Source of the DNA: Lacrimispora xylanisolvens
GTDB taxonomy: Bacteria; Bacillota; Clostridia; Lachnospirales; Lachnospiraceae
Direction of reading: 5' to 3'
DNA: 64,000 nt
Assembly: GCA_017084465.1 (NCBI GenBank)
Contig: CP070896.1
Location: forward strand, 3,136,501 to 3,200,500
Shown piece by piece: positions 7,982 through 16,321 of the stretch (its first letter is position 1; every line of letters starts with the position of its first letter). Below the pieces are notes generated by a model that was not told where the DNA came from, did no database searches, and worked only from the letters and a program-made list of their open reading frames with translations. The position numbers and the translations under genes were made by a program.

Positions 7982-9230
7982 ATGAAAAAGCAGTTATCTA
8001 AAATTCTTGCACTCGGTTTAAGTTTAACAATGTTCTTAACCGCATGCGGAGCAGGAAAAACAAGTACAAAGACAGATGAAACCACGACAGGTGCAGCTGT
8101 TTCGGGAGAGTACAACGGGTACAGCTGAGGCTGGAGAGATATTTATAATAGGAAATCCCCAGCCTTTGACTGGTGTCAATGCACAGGTTGGAGAATCTGC
8201 CAATATGGCAGCTGAACTGGCTGTTAAGGTAATTAATAAGGAGGGCGGTTTTAATGGAGTGCCAATTAAGCTTGTAAATTATGATGATCAGGGTTCTCCT
8301 GAGGAAGCGGTTAAGATTGCCAATAAGATGATCCAGGTAGATAAGGTGGATGCCATCCTGGGATCCTTAACAAGCAGCAATGTACTTGCAGCAGGCGGAA
8401 TCTATAATGAAGCTAAGATTCCTACGATTGGAACCGGGAACAGTCCCACATGGATGCAGCAGGGGTGGGAGTATGTTTTCCGTGCAGGATTAAACACCGC
8501 TCTTTCCATGCCTCATGTTACTGAAAAAATGCTGAATTTAGATGTTAAGAAGGTAGCAGTATTCCGCGGTCTGGATGATGCTGCAAAAACCAGCGCTGAA
8601 ACATTTATAGAAGAAGCAAAAAAGGCTGGAATTGAAGTTACTACCATTGAAAGTTACACAGAGGGGGACACAGATTTCTCCGGTCAGGTTGCTAAGATGA
8701 TTAATTCTAAGCCAGACGCAGTATTCTGCTCTACCAATGGTCCGACTCAGGCTATTTTTGCAAAGCAGCTGCGGCAGCTTGGATTTGATAAACTCTGCTT
8801 TAACCGTGAGGGGATTCCGGTTGATACAATTAATGTGGCAGGGGATGCAGTCAACAACTGGGTATTTGCTTATCCTTACGTGGTATACAACAGTATTGAA
8901 GAAGCGAAAGATCCTGAAATGAAGGAATTTTTGGAGCTTTACGTTCAGGCGTATGGTGTAATGCCGTTCCATGACTGCGCATACAGAAGCTGGGATGCCA
9001 TGATGGTATTCTGGGAGGCCTCCAAGATAGCAGGAAGCAATGATAAGGAAGCAATAAAAGATGCAATCAGCAAGATTAAGGATTTTAAATCTCTTGGAGG
9101 CATGCTTGATTTCACTGACGGAACCCGGGAAGGGCTTCATACGCTTAACGATTACATTATTATTGATGGAAAATACTTAGACTTTAATGAGTGGATTAAG
9201 GCAGGAAATATAACTAAACTGGCAGAGTGA
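7982..9230 (+). CDS. HAAT-type ABC substrate-binding lipoprotein (LivJ/LivK family, frameshifted)
   Basis: Extracytoplasmic solute-binding protein of the leucine/branched-chain amino acid (HAAT) ABC class. A lipoprotein signal peptide is visible (MKKQLSKILALGLSLTMF, lipobox LTAC). The mature domain starts GEIFIIGNPQPLTG and has the type I periplasmic fold features AELAVKVINKEGG and ILGSLTSSN. The frame breaks at GAGAG 8106-8110, just after the lipoprotein linker (one AG dinucleotide lost or one base gained), so the open frame of 8076-9230 lacks the signal peptide. Start follows GGAGGAAG. With livH-livM-livG-livF it forms a full importer; the downstream enzymes point to a hydroxy- or sugar-acid substrate instead of leucine. 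Confidence 0.85.
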
Positions 9231-9248
9231 TAAAACATATAGTATGGT

Positions 9249-9288
9249 CCGCCTATATCCGGTCAGGTGGAATATAGGCGGTTTCCTT
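9249..9288 (+). terminator. Intra-operon terminator/attenuator hairpin
   Basis: Perfect 10-base stem CCGCCTATAT / ATATAGGCGG followed by TTTCCTT, between the binding-protein gene and livH. A leaky terminator or stabilising hairpin here usually raises binding-protein level over the permease genes. Confidence 0.65.
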
Positions 9289-9299
9289 GGAGGTAAGAA

Positions 9300-11168
9300 A
9301 TGATAATACAAATTCTTGTTTCGGGTCTTGTGCTGGGCTGCGTTTATGGACTGATCGCCCTGGGTTACAGCCTGATCTACAAAGCATCAGGTATGCTTAA
9401 CTTTACACAAGGCGATATTCTTACATTAGGCGCATTTTTGGGATATACCTTTTATGGGGTTTTTCATATTCCCTTTATTTTTACAGTAATTATTGTTTTT
9501 ATTATTATGCTGGGGTTTGGAATGGTTTTGGAGAAGGGCATCATCAGTAAGCTTGTAGCTAAGGGAACCTTGCCAATTTATACGGTTCTGGCAACCATTG
9601 CGGTTTCCTATATCATTCAGAATGGATCTATGCTGGTATGGGGAACCCAGTCCATTAACTTTCCAAGAATATTTCATGTTACCAATATAAGAATTCTTGG
9701 TGTAAACATTCAGACAGAAGCATTTGTCTGTATTTTAGTTTCTATGATATGTATGGTTTCTCTTCATATCTTTATGAAGCATACCAGGTTTGGGACTTCT
9801 ATGAGAGCCGCCGCCATGGACCCCCTGGCTGCCAGAAGTCTTGGAATTAATGTATCTTTGGCTACCGGGCTAACCTGGGGTATTTCTGCAGCAGTGGCTG
9901 CGCTGGCAGGTATGCTGATCGGACCTCTTTACGGGGTATATACAACTTTGGGTGCGACCATTGGAAGAAAAGGTTTTGCCAGTGCAGTAATGGGAGGCTA
10001 CGGCAATATGTACGGCGCCATGCTTGGAGGTGCGATTCTTGGATTGGTGGAAACGTTTACTTCCGCTTATATTTCCTCCTCTTATAAAGATCTGGTGGCT
10101 TATATCCTGTTAATTACGTTTTTATTTATTAAGCCCACCGGTATTTTAATGAGCGGGCAATTCAGGATTAGGGAGGAGAATAGAATGAATCTACGATTAA
10201 AAAACGCAATATTAAACCGAAAAAAAGACTTAATTATTCTTTTAGTCCTCTTATTGATGCCTGTGTTTCTCAATGTAATACATTTTGAGTATGCATTTAC
10301 AATTGTGAGCTTTATCTTTATTTACATCATAGCAGTGTCGGGTCTGGATATTGTGTTTGGTTATAGCGGCCAGATATCGCTGGGGCATGCAGCCTTTTTT
10401 GCTATTGGGGCTTATGGATCTGCGATTCTACATAAATATACACATATTCCGGTGATTCTTACCATGGTAATTGCAGCTTTTCTTGCGGCTTTTATCGGTG
10501 CAGGTCTGGCTTATCCTGCTTCTAAGCTGGTTTTTCATTTCCTTTCCCTGGCGACAATTGCCTTCGGAGAGATCGTGTATCAGCTGGTAGCCCAGTCCCC
10601 GTATGATATTACGGGCAATTTTACAGGCTTTTTTACAGATTCTGTAAGCGTTTTTGGATATAAACTGAATACCTACAGCAAGTTTTATTATTTTGGACTG
10701 ATCAGTGTGCTTATTTTTCTGCTTATAAAAAACAATCTAATAAAATCCAAAGTAGGACGGGCTTTTATAGCAATCAGAGAGAACTCCCATGCAGCGGATG
10801 GAATGGGAATCAATGTTCGGAATTATAAAATCCTGGCATTTGCCATCAGCGCATTTTTTACAGCTTTTGCTGGTGGTATGTACGCTCACTGCGTAAAGTT
10901 CATCAGCCCGGACACATTTATGTACAAGCAGTCTGTTATGTTTCTTACCATGCTTTTATTTGGCGGAACGGCTTCCCGCTTCGGCCCCATTTTCGGTGCA
11001 GTATCTGTACTTATATTAAATGAGGCGCTCCGTGCTACGGAAAAGTATCAGTTGTTAATTTACGGTGTTTTGCTGTTAATTGTAATTGTTGTGCTGCCAG
11101 GAGGCCTTTATGGGGCATATCAGGACGTTGCAGTAAAATTCAAAAAGAAAGGAGTAAATAAATGCTGA
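9300..11168 (+). CDS. LivH + LivM permeases read as one 622-residue frame
   Basis: Both membrane subunits of the HAAT importer. Residues 1-~290 are LivH-like (VYGLIALGYSLIYKASGMLNFTQGD; GLGATIGRKGFASAVMGG-type EAA loop at ~220). Residues ~296-622 are LivM-like (GLDIVFGYSGQISLGHAAFFA; AIRENSHAADGMGI EAA loop). Normally two genes. A GGGAGGAG ribosome binding site and ATG lie at the junction (10185), and one extra G in the GGG at 10155-10157 would end LivH at TAG 10169-10171. So the fusion may be a sequencing artefact; a true fusion would still work topologically. The end overlaps livG by 7 bases. Confidence 0.85.
   Translation: MIIQILVSGLVLGCVYGLIALGYSLIYKASGMLNFTQGDILTLGAFLGYTFYGVFHIPFIFTVIIVFIIMLGFGMVLEKGIISKLVAKGTLPIYTVLATIAVSYIIQNGSMLVWGTQSINFPRIFHVTNIRILGVNIQTEAFVCILVSMICMVSLHIFMKHTRFGTSMRAAAMDPLAARSLGINVSLATGLTWGISAAVAALAGMLIGPLYGVYTTLGATIGRKGFASAVMGGYGNMYGAMLGGAILGLVETFTSAYISSSYKDLVAYILLITFLFIKPTGILMSGQFRIREENRMNLRLKNAILNRKKDLIILLVLLLMPVFLNVIHFEYAFTIVSFIFIYIIAVSGLDIVFGYSGQISLGHAAFFAIGAYGSAILHKYTHIPVILTMVIAAFLAAFIGAGLAYPASKLVFHFLSLATIAFGEIVYQLVAQSPYDITGNFTGFFTDSVSVFGYKLNTYSKFYYFGLISVLIFLLIKNNLIKSKVGRAFIAIRENSHAADGMGINVRNYKILAFAISAFFTAFAGGMYAHCVKFISPDTFMYKQSVMFLTMLLFGGTASRFGPIFGAVSVLILNEALRATEKYQLLIYGVLLLIVIVVLPGGLYGAYQDVAVKFKKKGVNKC
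10185..11168 (+). CDS. LivM-like permease (probable separate gene)
   Basis: Alternative reading of the second half of the frame above: ATG 10185 preceded by GGGAGGAG at 7-8 bases, giving 327 residues, the usual LivM length. Around ten membrane helices; conserved SGQISLGHAAFFAIGAYG near residue 60 and the cytoplasmic loop with GRAFIAIRENSHAA near 195 that contacts the ATPases. Confidence 0.6.
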   Translation: MNLRLKNAILNRKKDLIILLVLLLMPVFLNVIHFEYAFTIVSFIFIYIIAVSGLDIVFGYSGQISLGHAAFFAIGAYGSAILHKYTHIPVILTMVIAAFLAAFIGAGLAYPASKLVFHFLSLATIAFGEIVYQLVAQSPYDITGNFTGFFTDSVSVFGYKLNTYSKFYYFGLISVLIFLLIKNNLIKSKVGRAFIAIRENSHAADGMGINVRNYKILAFAISAFFTAFAGGMYAHCVKFISPDTFMYKQSVMFLTMLLFGGTASRFGPIFGAVSVLILNEALRATEKYQLLIYGVLLLIVIVVLPGGLYGAYQDVAVKFKKKGVNKC

Positions 11169-11914
11169 AGGTCAAAAACGTTACCTTAAGGTTTGGCGGT
11201 CTGGTGGCGAATAATGATGTTTCCATGGAAGTAAGAGATGGGAAAATCACTGGCCTCATTGGTCCAAACGGTGCGGGTAAAACAACTTTTTTCAACTGCA
11301 TCAGTGGTGTTTATACTCCAAATGAAGGAAAGATAATATTTGATGGGAAAGAAATTCAGGGCTACCGTCCTTATCAGATCAATAAAGCGGGAATTAGCCG
11401 AACCTATCAGATCATCAATCTGTTTAAAAAAATGAAAGTATATGAAAATGTAATCGTAGGAATGCATTCCAGATTAAATTCCAGCGTTACAGATTCTCTT
11501 TTTAAGACAAAAAAAGAAAGAGAAGAGGAGAAGAGGGCTTATGAAAAGGCTTTGGAATTGCTGGATTTTGTAGGTCTTCTGGAATTGAAGGATGAACCGG
11601 CAGGTTCCCTTTCCTATGGAAAACAGAGGCTTCTTGAGATCTGCCGGGCCCTGGCAAGTGATCCAAAGATACTGCTGCTTGATGAGCCTGCTGCAGGAAT
11701 GAATGCCACAGAGAAGAATGAGCTTGATGTGTTGTGCAAGAAAATAGTGGAAAGAGGGGTCAGCATTCTGATCATTGAACATGATATGAAGCTGATGATG
11801 GGGCTTGCTGATTATATGTATGTATTAAACTATGGTAAGCTGCTTGCAGAAGGCGCTCCTTTGGAAATCCAGAACAATCCTGCCGTGATTGAAGCTTACC
11901 TGGGAGGTGAATGA
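11162..11914 (+). CDS. LivG-like ABC ATPase
   Basis: 250-residue nucleotide-binding subunit of the HAAT importer. Walker A GPNGAGKTTFFNCISG near residue 35, LivG-specific ISRTYQIINLFKKM, signature LSYGKQRLLEICRAL, Walker B ILLLDEPAAGMN and switch IIEHDMKLMM. The start overlaps the livM stop and its end overlaps livF (ATGA), so the genes are translationally coupled. Confidence 0.92.
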   Translation: MLKVKNVTLRFGGLVANNDVSMEVRDGKITGLIGPNGAGKTTFFNCISGVYTPNEGKIIFDGKEIQGYRPYQINKAGISRTYQIINLFKKMKVYENVIVGMHSRLNSSVTDSLFKTKKEREEEKRAYEKALELLDFVGLLELKDEPAGSLSYGKQRLLEICRALASDPKILLLDEPAAGMNATEKNELDVLCKKIVERGVSILIIEHDMKLMMGLADYMYVLNYGKLLAEGAPLEIQNNPAVIEAYLGGE

Positions 11915-12636
11915 TGGGAAAACATTTATTGGAATTGAAAAACCTTCAGTATTCTTATGGAAATATTAAAGTGGTGCATGGGATTGACCTCTATGTGGAT
12001 GAAGGTGAGATTGTAACCATAATAGGTGCCAATGGAGCTGGAAAAACCACAACTCTTCAGACCGTTTCCGGGCTGACGGCAGCATCCGGTGTAAAAGGGG
12101 AAATTCTTTTTGACGGCAGGAACATTGGAAGAACCAGAGGGCATTTAATTGCAGGTCAGGGTCTGGTACAGGTTTTAGAGGGAAGGCATGTATTCTCAAA
12201 GCTTACTGTTGCAGAGAATATTCAGATGGGAACCTATATTCGTAAGGATAAGGCAAATATTAACAAGGATATTGATCAGGTATATGAAATGTTCCCAAGA
12301 TTGTATGAACGAAGAACCCAGCTTGCGGGTACTCTCTCCGGAGGAGAGCAGCAGATGCTGGCAATCGGCCGGGCCCTGCTGTGCAATCCCAGAATGATTT
12401 TGCTGGATGAACCTTCGCTGGGACTGGCACCAATTATTATAAAAGAAATTTTTGAATCCATTGTTCGTATTAACAAGCAGGGAACTTCCGTTCTTTTTGT
12501 GGAGCAGAATTCGAAAATAGCTTTGAATGTGGCGGATCGGGGTTATGTGATGCAGAATGGAGAAATTATTCTTCACGACACCAGTGTGAATCTGCTTCGG
12601 AATGAAGAGGTAAAAAAAGCTTATTTAGGTGAATAA
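11911..12636 (+). CDS. LivF-like ABC ATPase
   Basis: 241-residue second ATPase of the HAAT importer. Walker A GANGAGKTTTLQTVSG, LivF-type LVQVLEGRHVFSKLTV, signature LSGGEQQMLAIGRAL, Walker B MILLDEPSLGLAP and C-terminal switch FVEQNSKIAL. ATG 11911 overlaps the livG stop; ATG 11914 is slightly better spaced from GGGAGG. Followed after 13 bases by the LarA-like gene. Confidence 0.92.
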   Translation: MMGKHLLELKNLQYSYGNIKVVHGIDLYVDEGEIVTIIGANGAGKTTTLQTVSGLTAASGVKGEILFDGRNIGRTRGHLIAGQGLVQVLEGRHVFSKLTVAENIQMGTYIRKDKANINKDIDQVYEMFPRLYERRTQLAGTLSGGEQQMLAIGRALLCNPRMILLDEPSLGLAPIIIKEIFESIVRINKQGTSVLFVEQNSKIALNVADRGYVMQNGEIILHDTSVNLLRNEEVKKAYLGE

Positions 12637-12649
12637 AGGGGGTATTAAC

Positions 12650-13931
12650 ATGAGAGAAAGACCTTTTGTGGCTAACTTAGTAAAGGATGTAACGGTGCCG
12701 AGAATGTTCCGGGTCCGTCAGATATTTCCCCGTAATAAAATCGAACCAGAAGAGATACCAGACATAATAAAGAAACTGCTTTCAGAAGAAAAGTTTTCTT
12801 CCCAGATTAAACCGGGAATGAAAATTGCTATTACAGCAGGTTCCAGGGGAATAGCAAATAATGCGTTAACTACAAAGTGCATTGCGGATTTTATTAAATC
12901 AAAAGGTGCACAGCCCTTTGTGGTTCCTGCCATGGGAAGCCATGGGGGGAGTACTGCTGCGGGACAGAGGGAGATTCTAAGGGGATATGGTATTACAGAA
13001 GAATATCTTCAGTGCCCCATCCTTTCTTCTATGGAGGTAAAGAAAATCGGAGTGAATGAAGAAGGAACGGATGTTTACATAGATAAATACGCAGCGGAAC
13101 CCGATGGTATTGTCATTGGCTGCAGAATCAAACCTCATACGGCGTTCCGTGGTCCCTATGAAAGCGGAATTATGAAAATGATGGCAATTGGATTGGGAAA
13201 ACAGTATGGAGCGCAAGTCTGTCATGAAGCAGGATTTAAACATATGGCAAAATGTGCCTTTGTTCGGTAAGGCCATAATCAGGCATGCTCCAGTCTTATT
13301 TGCAGTTCCAACCATAGAAAATGCCTACGATGAGACCTGTAAGATCGTAGCGGTAAATGCAGATGAGATTGAGGAAATGGAGCCAGTCCTTTTAAAAGAA
13401 GCCGCCTCCTATATGGCAAGAATTCTGGTGGATTCCTGTGATGTTTTAGTTGTGGATGAGATAGGAAAAAACTATAGCGGTGACGGAATGGATCCCAATA
13501 TAACCGGAACCTTTTGTTCTCCTTATGCATCTGGCGGGATAGCTGCCCAAAGGGTGGCGGTTCTGGATTTAAGCAAAGAAACCCACGGAAACGGCATTGG
13601 ATTAGGATTCTCAAGCGCTACCACAAAACGTGTTTTTGATAAACTGGATTTAGCCTCCATGTATCCAAACGCAATCACCTGTACCGTGCTTGGAGGAGTC
13701 CGGATTCCAATTATAATGGAAAGTGATAAGGAAGCAATTCAGGTTTGTATTAAAAGCTGCAACGAAATCGACAAGACCCGGCCAAGAGTTGTCAGAATTC
13801 CCAACAGCCTCCATCTGGAGCATATTATGCTTTCCGAGGATTACTTAGAAGAAATTAAGGGAATGGAAACGATTGAGATAGAATCTGAGCCAATGGATCT
13901 GCCTTTTGATGAGGATGGAATGCTATGGTAG
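12650..13931 (+). CDS. LarA-like (DUF2088) racemase-family protein (frameshifted)
   Basis: About 427 residues when joined. Related to the lactate racemase N-terminal-domain family, whose characterised members are nickel-pincer 2-hydroxyacid racemases/epimerases. Visible: GSHGGSTAAGQREIL (His region), CRIKPHTAFRGPYESGIMKMMAIGLGK (candidate metal/cofactor His and Lys), and HEAGFKHMA. The frame breaks at AAAA 13249-13252; removing one A gives HMANVPLFGKAIIR and continues to 13931. ATG 12650 follows AAGGGGGT. In an operon with the HAAT importer and a dehydrogenase, it could invert the configuration of an imported hydroxy or sugar acid before oxidation. No larB/C/E cofactor genes in the window. 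Enzymatic role is inferred. Confidence 0.75.
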
Positions 13932-13958
13932 GTTCAGAAAATAAGGAGAAGTGACAAA

Positions 13959-15014
13959 ATGAAAGCAATTTATATAGTGGAACCTGGAAAGGTGGAAGTG
14001 AAAGAGGTTGAAAAACCAGTAAGAAAGCCGGGAGAGGCATTGCTGAAAATTTTATACGGAGGTATTTGCGGAAGCGATTTAGGCTCTTACCGGGGAACAT
14101 TTGCGTATTTTGATTATCCCAGAATTCCAGGACATGAATTTAGTGCAGAGATAATGGAAGTTGATGAAAACAATGAATACGGTTTAAAAAAAGGAATGAT
14201 TGTTACCTGTAACCCTTATTTTAACTGTGATGCCTGCTACAGCTGTGAAAAAGGGCTTGTCAATGCCTGCATGGATAATCACACCATGGGCTGCCAGACG
14301 GATGGTGCCTTCTGCCAATACATCACCATGCCTTTGGAACGAATATTTGATGGAAAAGGACTTTCTCCCAAGGTGCTGACAGCTATTGAACCTTTCTGTA
14401 TTGGTTATCATGGGATACAGCGTGCTGGAATTAAGCCGGGAGATAAAGTGCTGGTGGTAGGGTCTGGAACCATCGGAGTACTGGCTGCTATTGCGGCAAA
14501 GGCTCTGGGAGGCCAGGTTTACATATCTGATGTGGCAAAAGAAAAGCTTGATTATGCAATGGAGCATTTTGACTTTGCAGGAACTATCTTAAATGACAGC
14601 CCTCATGCGCTTCTTCAGGCGGCCAGAGAGATTACTGGCAGTATTACAATTAACGGCAATGAAGCCGTTTATGGATTTGATGTATGCATTGAGGCGGTAG
14701 GTCAGCCCTCCACCTTTCAGGATTGTATTGAGGCGGCAGCATTTGGAGGAAAAGTGGTTATTATTGGTGTTGGCAAAAAGAATCTGGACTTCAATTTTAC
14801 TATGATACAGAAGAAAGAACTGAATGTCTTTGGCAGCCGGAATGCTATGAATAAGGATTTTATAGAATTAATAGATCTGGTAAAAGATGGAGGAGTCGAT
14901 CTGGATAAGGTTATTACCCATGAATATCCTTATGAGGAAGGGGCAAAGGCCTTTGAAGATTTCAGCAGTAATGGTGCACATATGCTAAAGGTACTTTTAG
15001 ATTTTACAAAGTAA
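13959..15014 (+). CDS. Zinc-dependent medium-chain alcohol/polyol dehydrogenase
   Basis: 351 residues, MDR family. Catalytic zinc site CGSDLGSYRG and GHEFSAEI (Cys and His-Glu), four-Cys structural zinc site CDACYSCEKGLVNAC, and NAD(P) Rossmann motif VGSGTIGVLA near residue 170. Similar to sorbitol, threonine and L-galactonate/gulonate 5-dehydrogenase-type enzymes that oxidise a secondary alcohol on a sugar or sugar acid. Last gene of the GntR-linked operon; a strong terminator follows. Specific substrate cannot be read from sequence. Confidence 0.88.
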   Translation: MKAIYIVEPGKVEVKEVEKPVRKPGEALLKILYGGICGSDLGSYRGTFAYFDYPRIPGHEFSAEIMEVDENNEYGLKKGMIVTCNPYFNCDACYSCEKGLVNACMDNHTMGCQTDGAFCQYITMPLERIFDGKGLSPKVLTAIEPFCIGYHGIQRAGIKPGDKVLVVGSGTIGVLAAIAAKALGGQVYISDVAKEKLDYAMEHFDFAGTILNDSPHALLQAAREITGSITINGNEAVYGFDVCIEAVGQPSTFQDCIEAAAFGGKVVIIGVGKKNLDFNFTMIQKKELNVFGSRNAMNKDFIELIDLVKDGGVDLDKVITHEYPYEEGAKAFEDFSSNGAHMLKVLLDFTK

Positions 15015-15029
15015 CTGTTTGTCAGGAAT

Positions 15030-15073
15030 ACGTTCGGATTGATGGAAAACGATTCAATCCGAACGTTTCTTTT
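15030..15073 (+). terminator. Strong rho-independent terminator of the importer/dehydrogenase operon
   Basis: Perfect 13-base stem ACGTTCGGATTGA / TCAATCCGAACGT with an 11-base loop, then TTTCTTTT. Confidence 0.9.
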
Positions 15074-15139
15074 GATGTTAATATTATACCGCTGTTCTGA
15101 AAATGCAATAGGAAGTGACGCATAACAGGGATTTGGATA

Positions 15140-15168
15140 TTGACTTTTCATTTTCAATGAGCTATTCT
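15140..15168 (+). promoter_or_regulatory. Promoter TTGACT-17-TATTCT
   Basis: Drives the Cro-like gene at 15205. Twin of the promoter at 4720 in spacing, -10 box and flanking GAGC-TATTCTTAT. Confidence 0.7.
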
Positions 15169-15179
15169 TATATTGTGTA

Positions 15180-15195
15180 GTAGCATAAATGCAAC
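15180..15195. promoter_or_regulatory. Operator GTAGCA-TAAA-TGCAAC
   Basis: One-mismatch version of GTTGCA-N4-TGCAAC placed 11 bases after the -10 box and 9 bases before the GTG start. Confidence 0.6.
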
Positions 15196-15204
15196 TGGGG
15201 AGGG

Positions 15205-15438
15205 GTGAGTTATTTGAATATACAAAAGTTAAAAGGGAAGATGGCTGAGTCTGGTATTACCCAGGAGGCAATCGCTGATGCCATCGGAATGAGCAGATGT
15301 ACATTTTACCGGAAGATGAAACGAAGGGGAGATACGTTTACTGTGGAAGAGATGAACAAAATTGTAAAGATAATACCTCTGAGCAGAGAAGAGGCTATCA
15401 CTATTTTTTTACCCTGTGAGTTGCATGAATGCGACTGA
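15205..15438 (+). CDS. Small Cro-like helix-turn-helix protein (paralogue of 6361)
   Basis: 77 residues; helix-turn-helix GITQEAIADAIGMSRCTFYRKM and TFTVEEMNKIVKI. GTG 15205 aligns with the paralogue; TTG 15214 has better spacing (10 bases) from GGGGAGG and is an alternative. Operators flank it at 15180 and 15420, the second lying in front of the RpiR gene, so this protein or the XRE repressor at 4168 may regulate both. Confidence 0.75.
   Translation: MSYLNIQKLKGKMAESGITQEAIADAIGMSRCTFYRKMKRRGDTFTVEEMNKIVKIIPLSREEAITIFLPCELHECD
15420..15435. promoter_or_regulatory. Operator GTTGCA-TGAA-TGCGAC
   Basis: One mismatch to the palindrome consensus. Lies in the last codons of the Cro-like gene and ~33 bases ahead of the RpiR start. 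Confidence 0.5.
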
Positions 15439-15467
15439 AAAAGATGGATAGGGAGCTGGAGGTTTAT

Positions 15468-16209
15468 ATGATTATCCCACTTGACTCAGAGATAATAGGG
15501 AATCTGACAAAGACAGAACTTGAAATTACTAATTTTATTAATAGCCATGAGAATACTTTACATACAATGTCTATTGTTGATATTGCTTTTGAAACTTACT
15601 CTTCTCCGTCAACGGTATCAAGAGCAATACGCAAGTGTGGTCTGAATGGATTTAATGAATTAAGGTATCGTTCCGGGAATAAAGTAAAAAGTGAAGAAAT
15701 TCAGAGTATGAATGAGCTTTTTAATAAAACGCTTATTGAGGCTCAGGCGGTGCACGAACGTATTTCACTGACAGATATTCTCACAGTGATTCAATGTTTA
15801 AAAGAGGCCCGTCAGATATCGGTCTTTGCCAGGGGCCTTACTACCTATGTAGCGCAGGAGTTATCATTAAAACTGCAGCTTCTGGATTACAATGTTTTTT
15901 TTACCGATGACCCTAATATTATGCAGGTGAAAGCTTCAAAACTGAAAGAACGGGATGTCTTGTTTATTTTATCTTTGAACGGACAGACTCCGGAACTGAT
16001 TTCTTCGGCTGTTACAGCCAATCAAAAAGGGAAACTGCGTGATTTCCTGCTGCTGTAATCCCAAATCCAGACTAATATCATCAAGTAAAATTTCTCTGGT
16101 TGGATTTAAGCATTCTCATCAGGCTATTAAGGAATTTGAAGTTTCTTCAAGAATCCCTCTCTATATGATCTGCAGGATCATTATTGATTATATGTCAGCC
16201 GATTCCTGA
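15468..16209 (+). CDS. MurR/RpiR-family transcriptional regulator (frameshifted)
   Basis: About 247 residues: N-terminal RpiR helix-turn-helix (LTKTELEITNFINSH, SIVDIAFETYSSPSTVSRAI) and C-terminal SIS sugar-phosphate-binding domain (ISVFARGLTTYVAQELSLKL, VLFILSLNGQTPELI). The frame breaks around 16024-16034 (A-runs flanking GGG); the other frame continues VISCCCNPKSRLI to a TGA at 16207-16209. ATG 15468 follows GGAGG at 5 bases. Expected to sense a phosphosugar; likely target is a neighbouring sugar or sugar-acid operon. Confidence 0.8.
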
Positions 16210-16263
16210 TCGCCACCTCCGTTTAGCCCTGTAGTTCTGTCAATTGGGAAGTTTCAGTCTTGA

Positions 16264-16293
16264 AAGGCGGGTTCTCCAGAATCTGCCTTTTTT
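16264..16293 (+). terminator. Terminator after the RpiR gene
   Basis: 12-base stem (two G-T pairs) AAGGCGGGTTCT / AGAATCTGCCTT, then a run of T. Confidence 0.75.
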
Positions 16294-16321
16294 ATTTTAT
16301 TACACGGAAAAAAGGAGTCAT

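Noticed and set aside
8538..9140. 200-codon frame antisense to the substrate-binding protein gene
   Set aside because: Codon-usage shadow of the real gene; no ribosome binding site or recognisable domain.
12196..12576. 126-codon antisense frame over livF
   Set aside because: Overlaps a strongly conserved ABC ATPase and has no family features.
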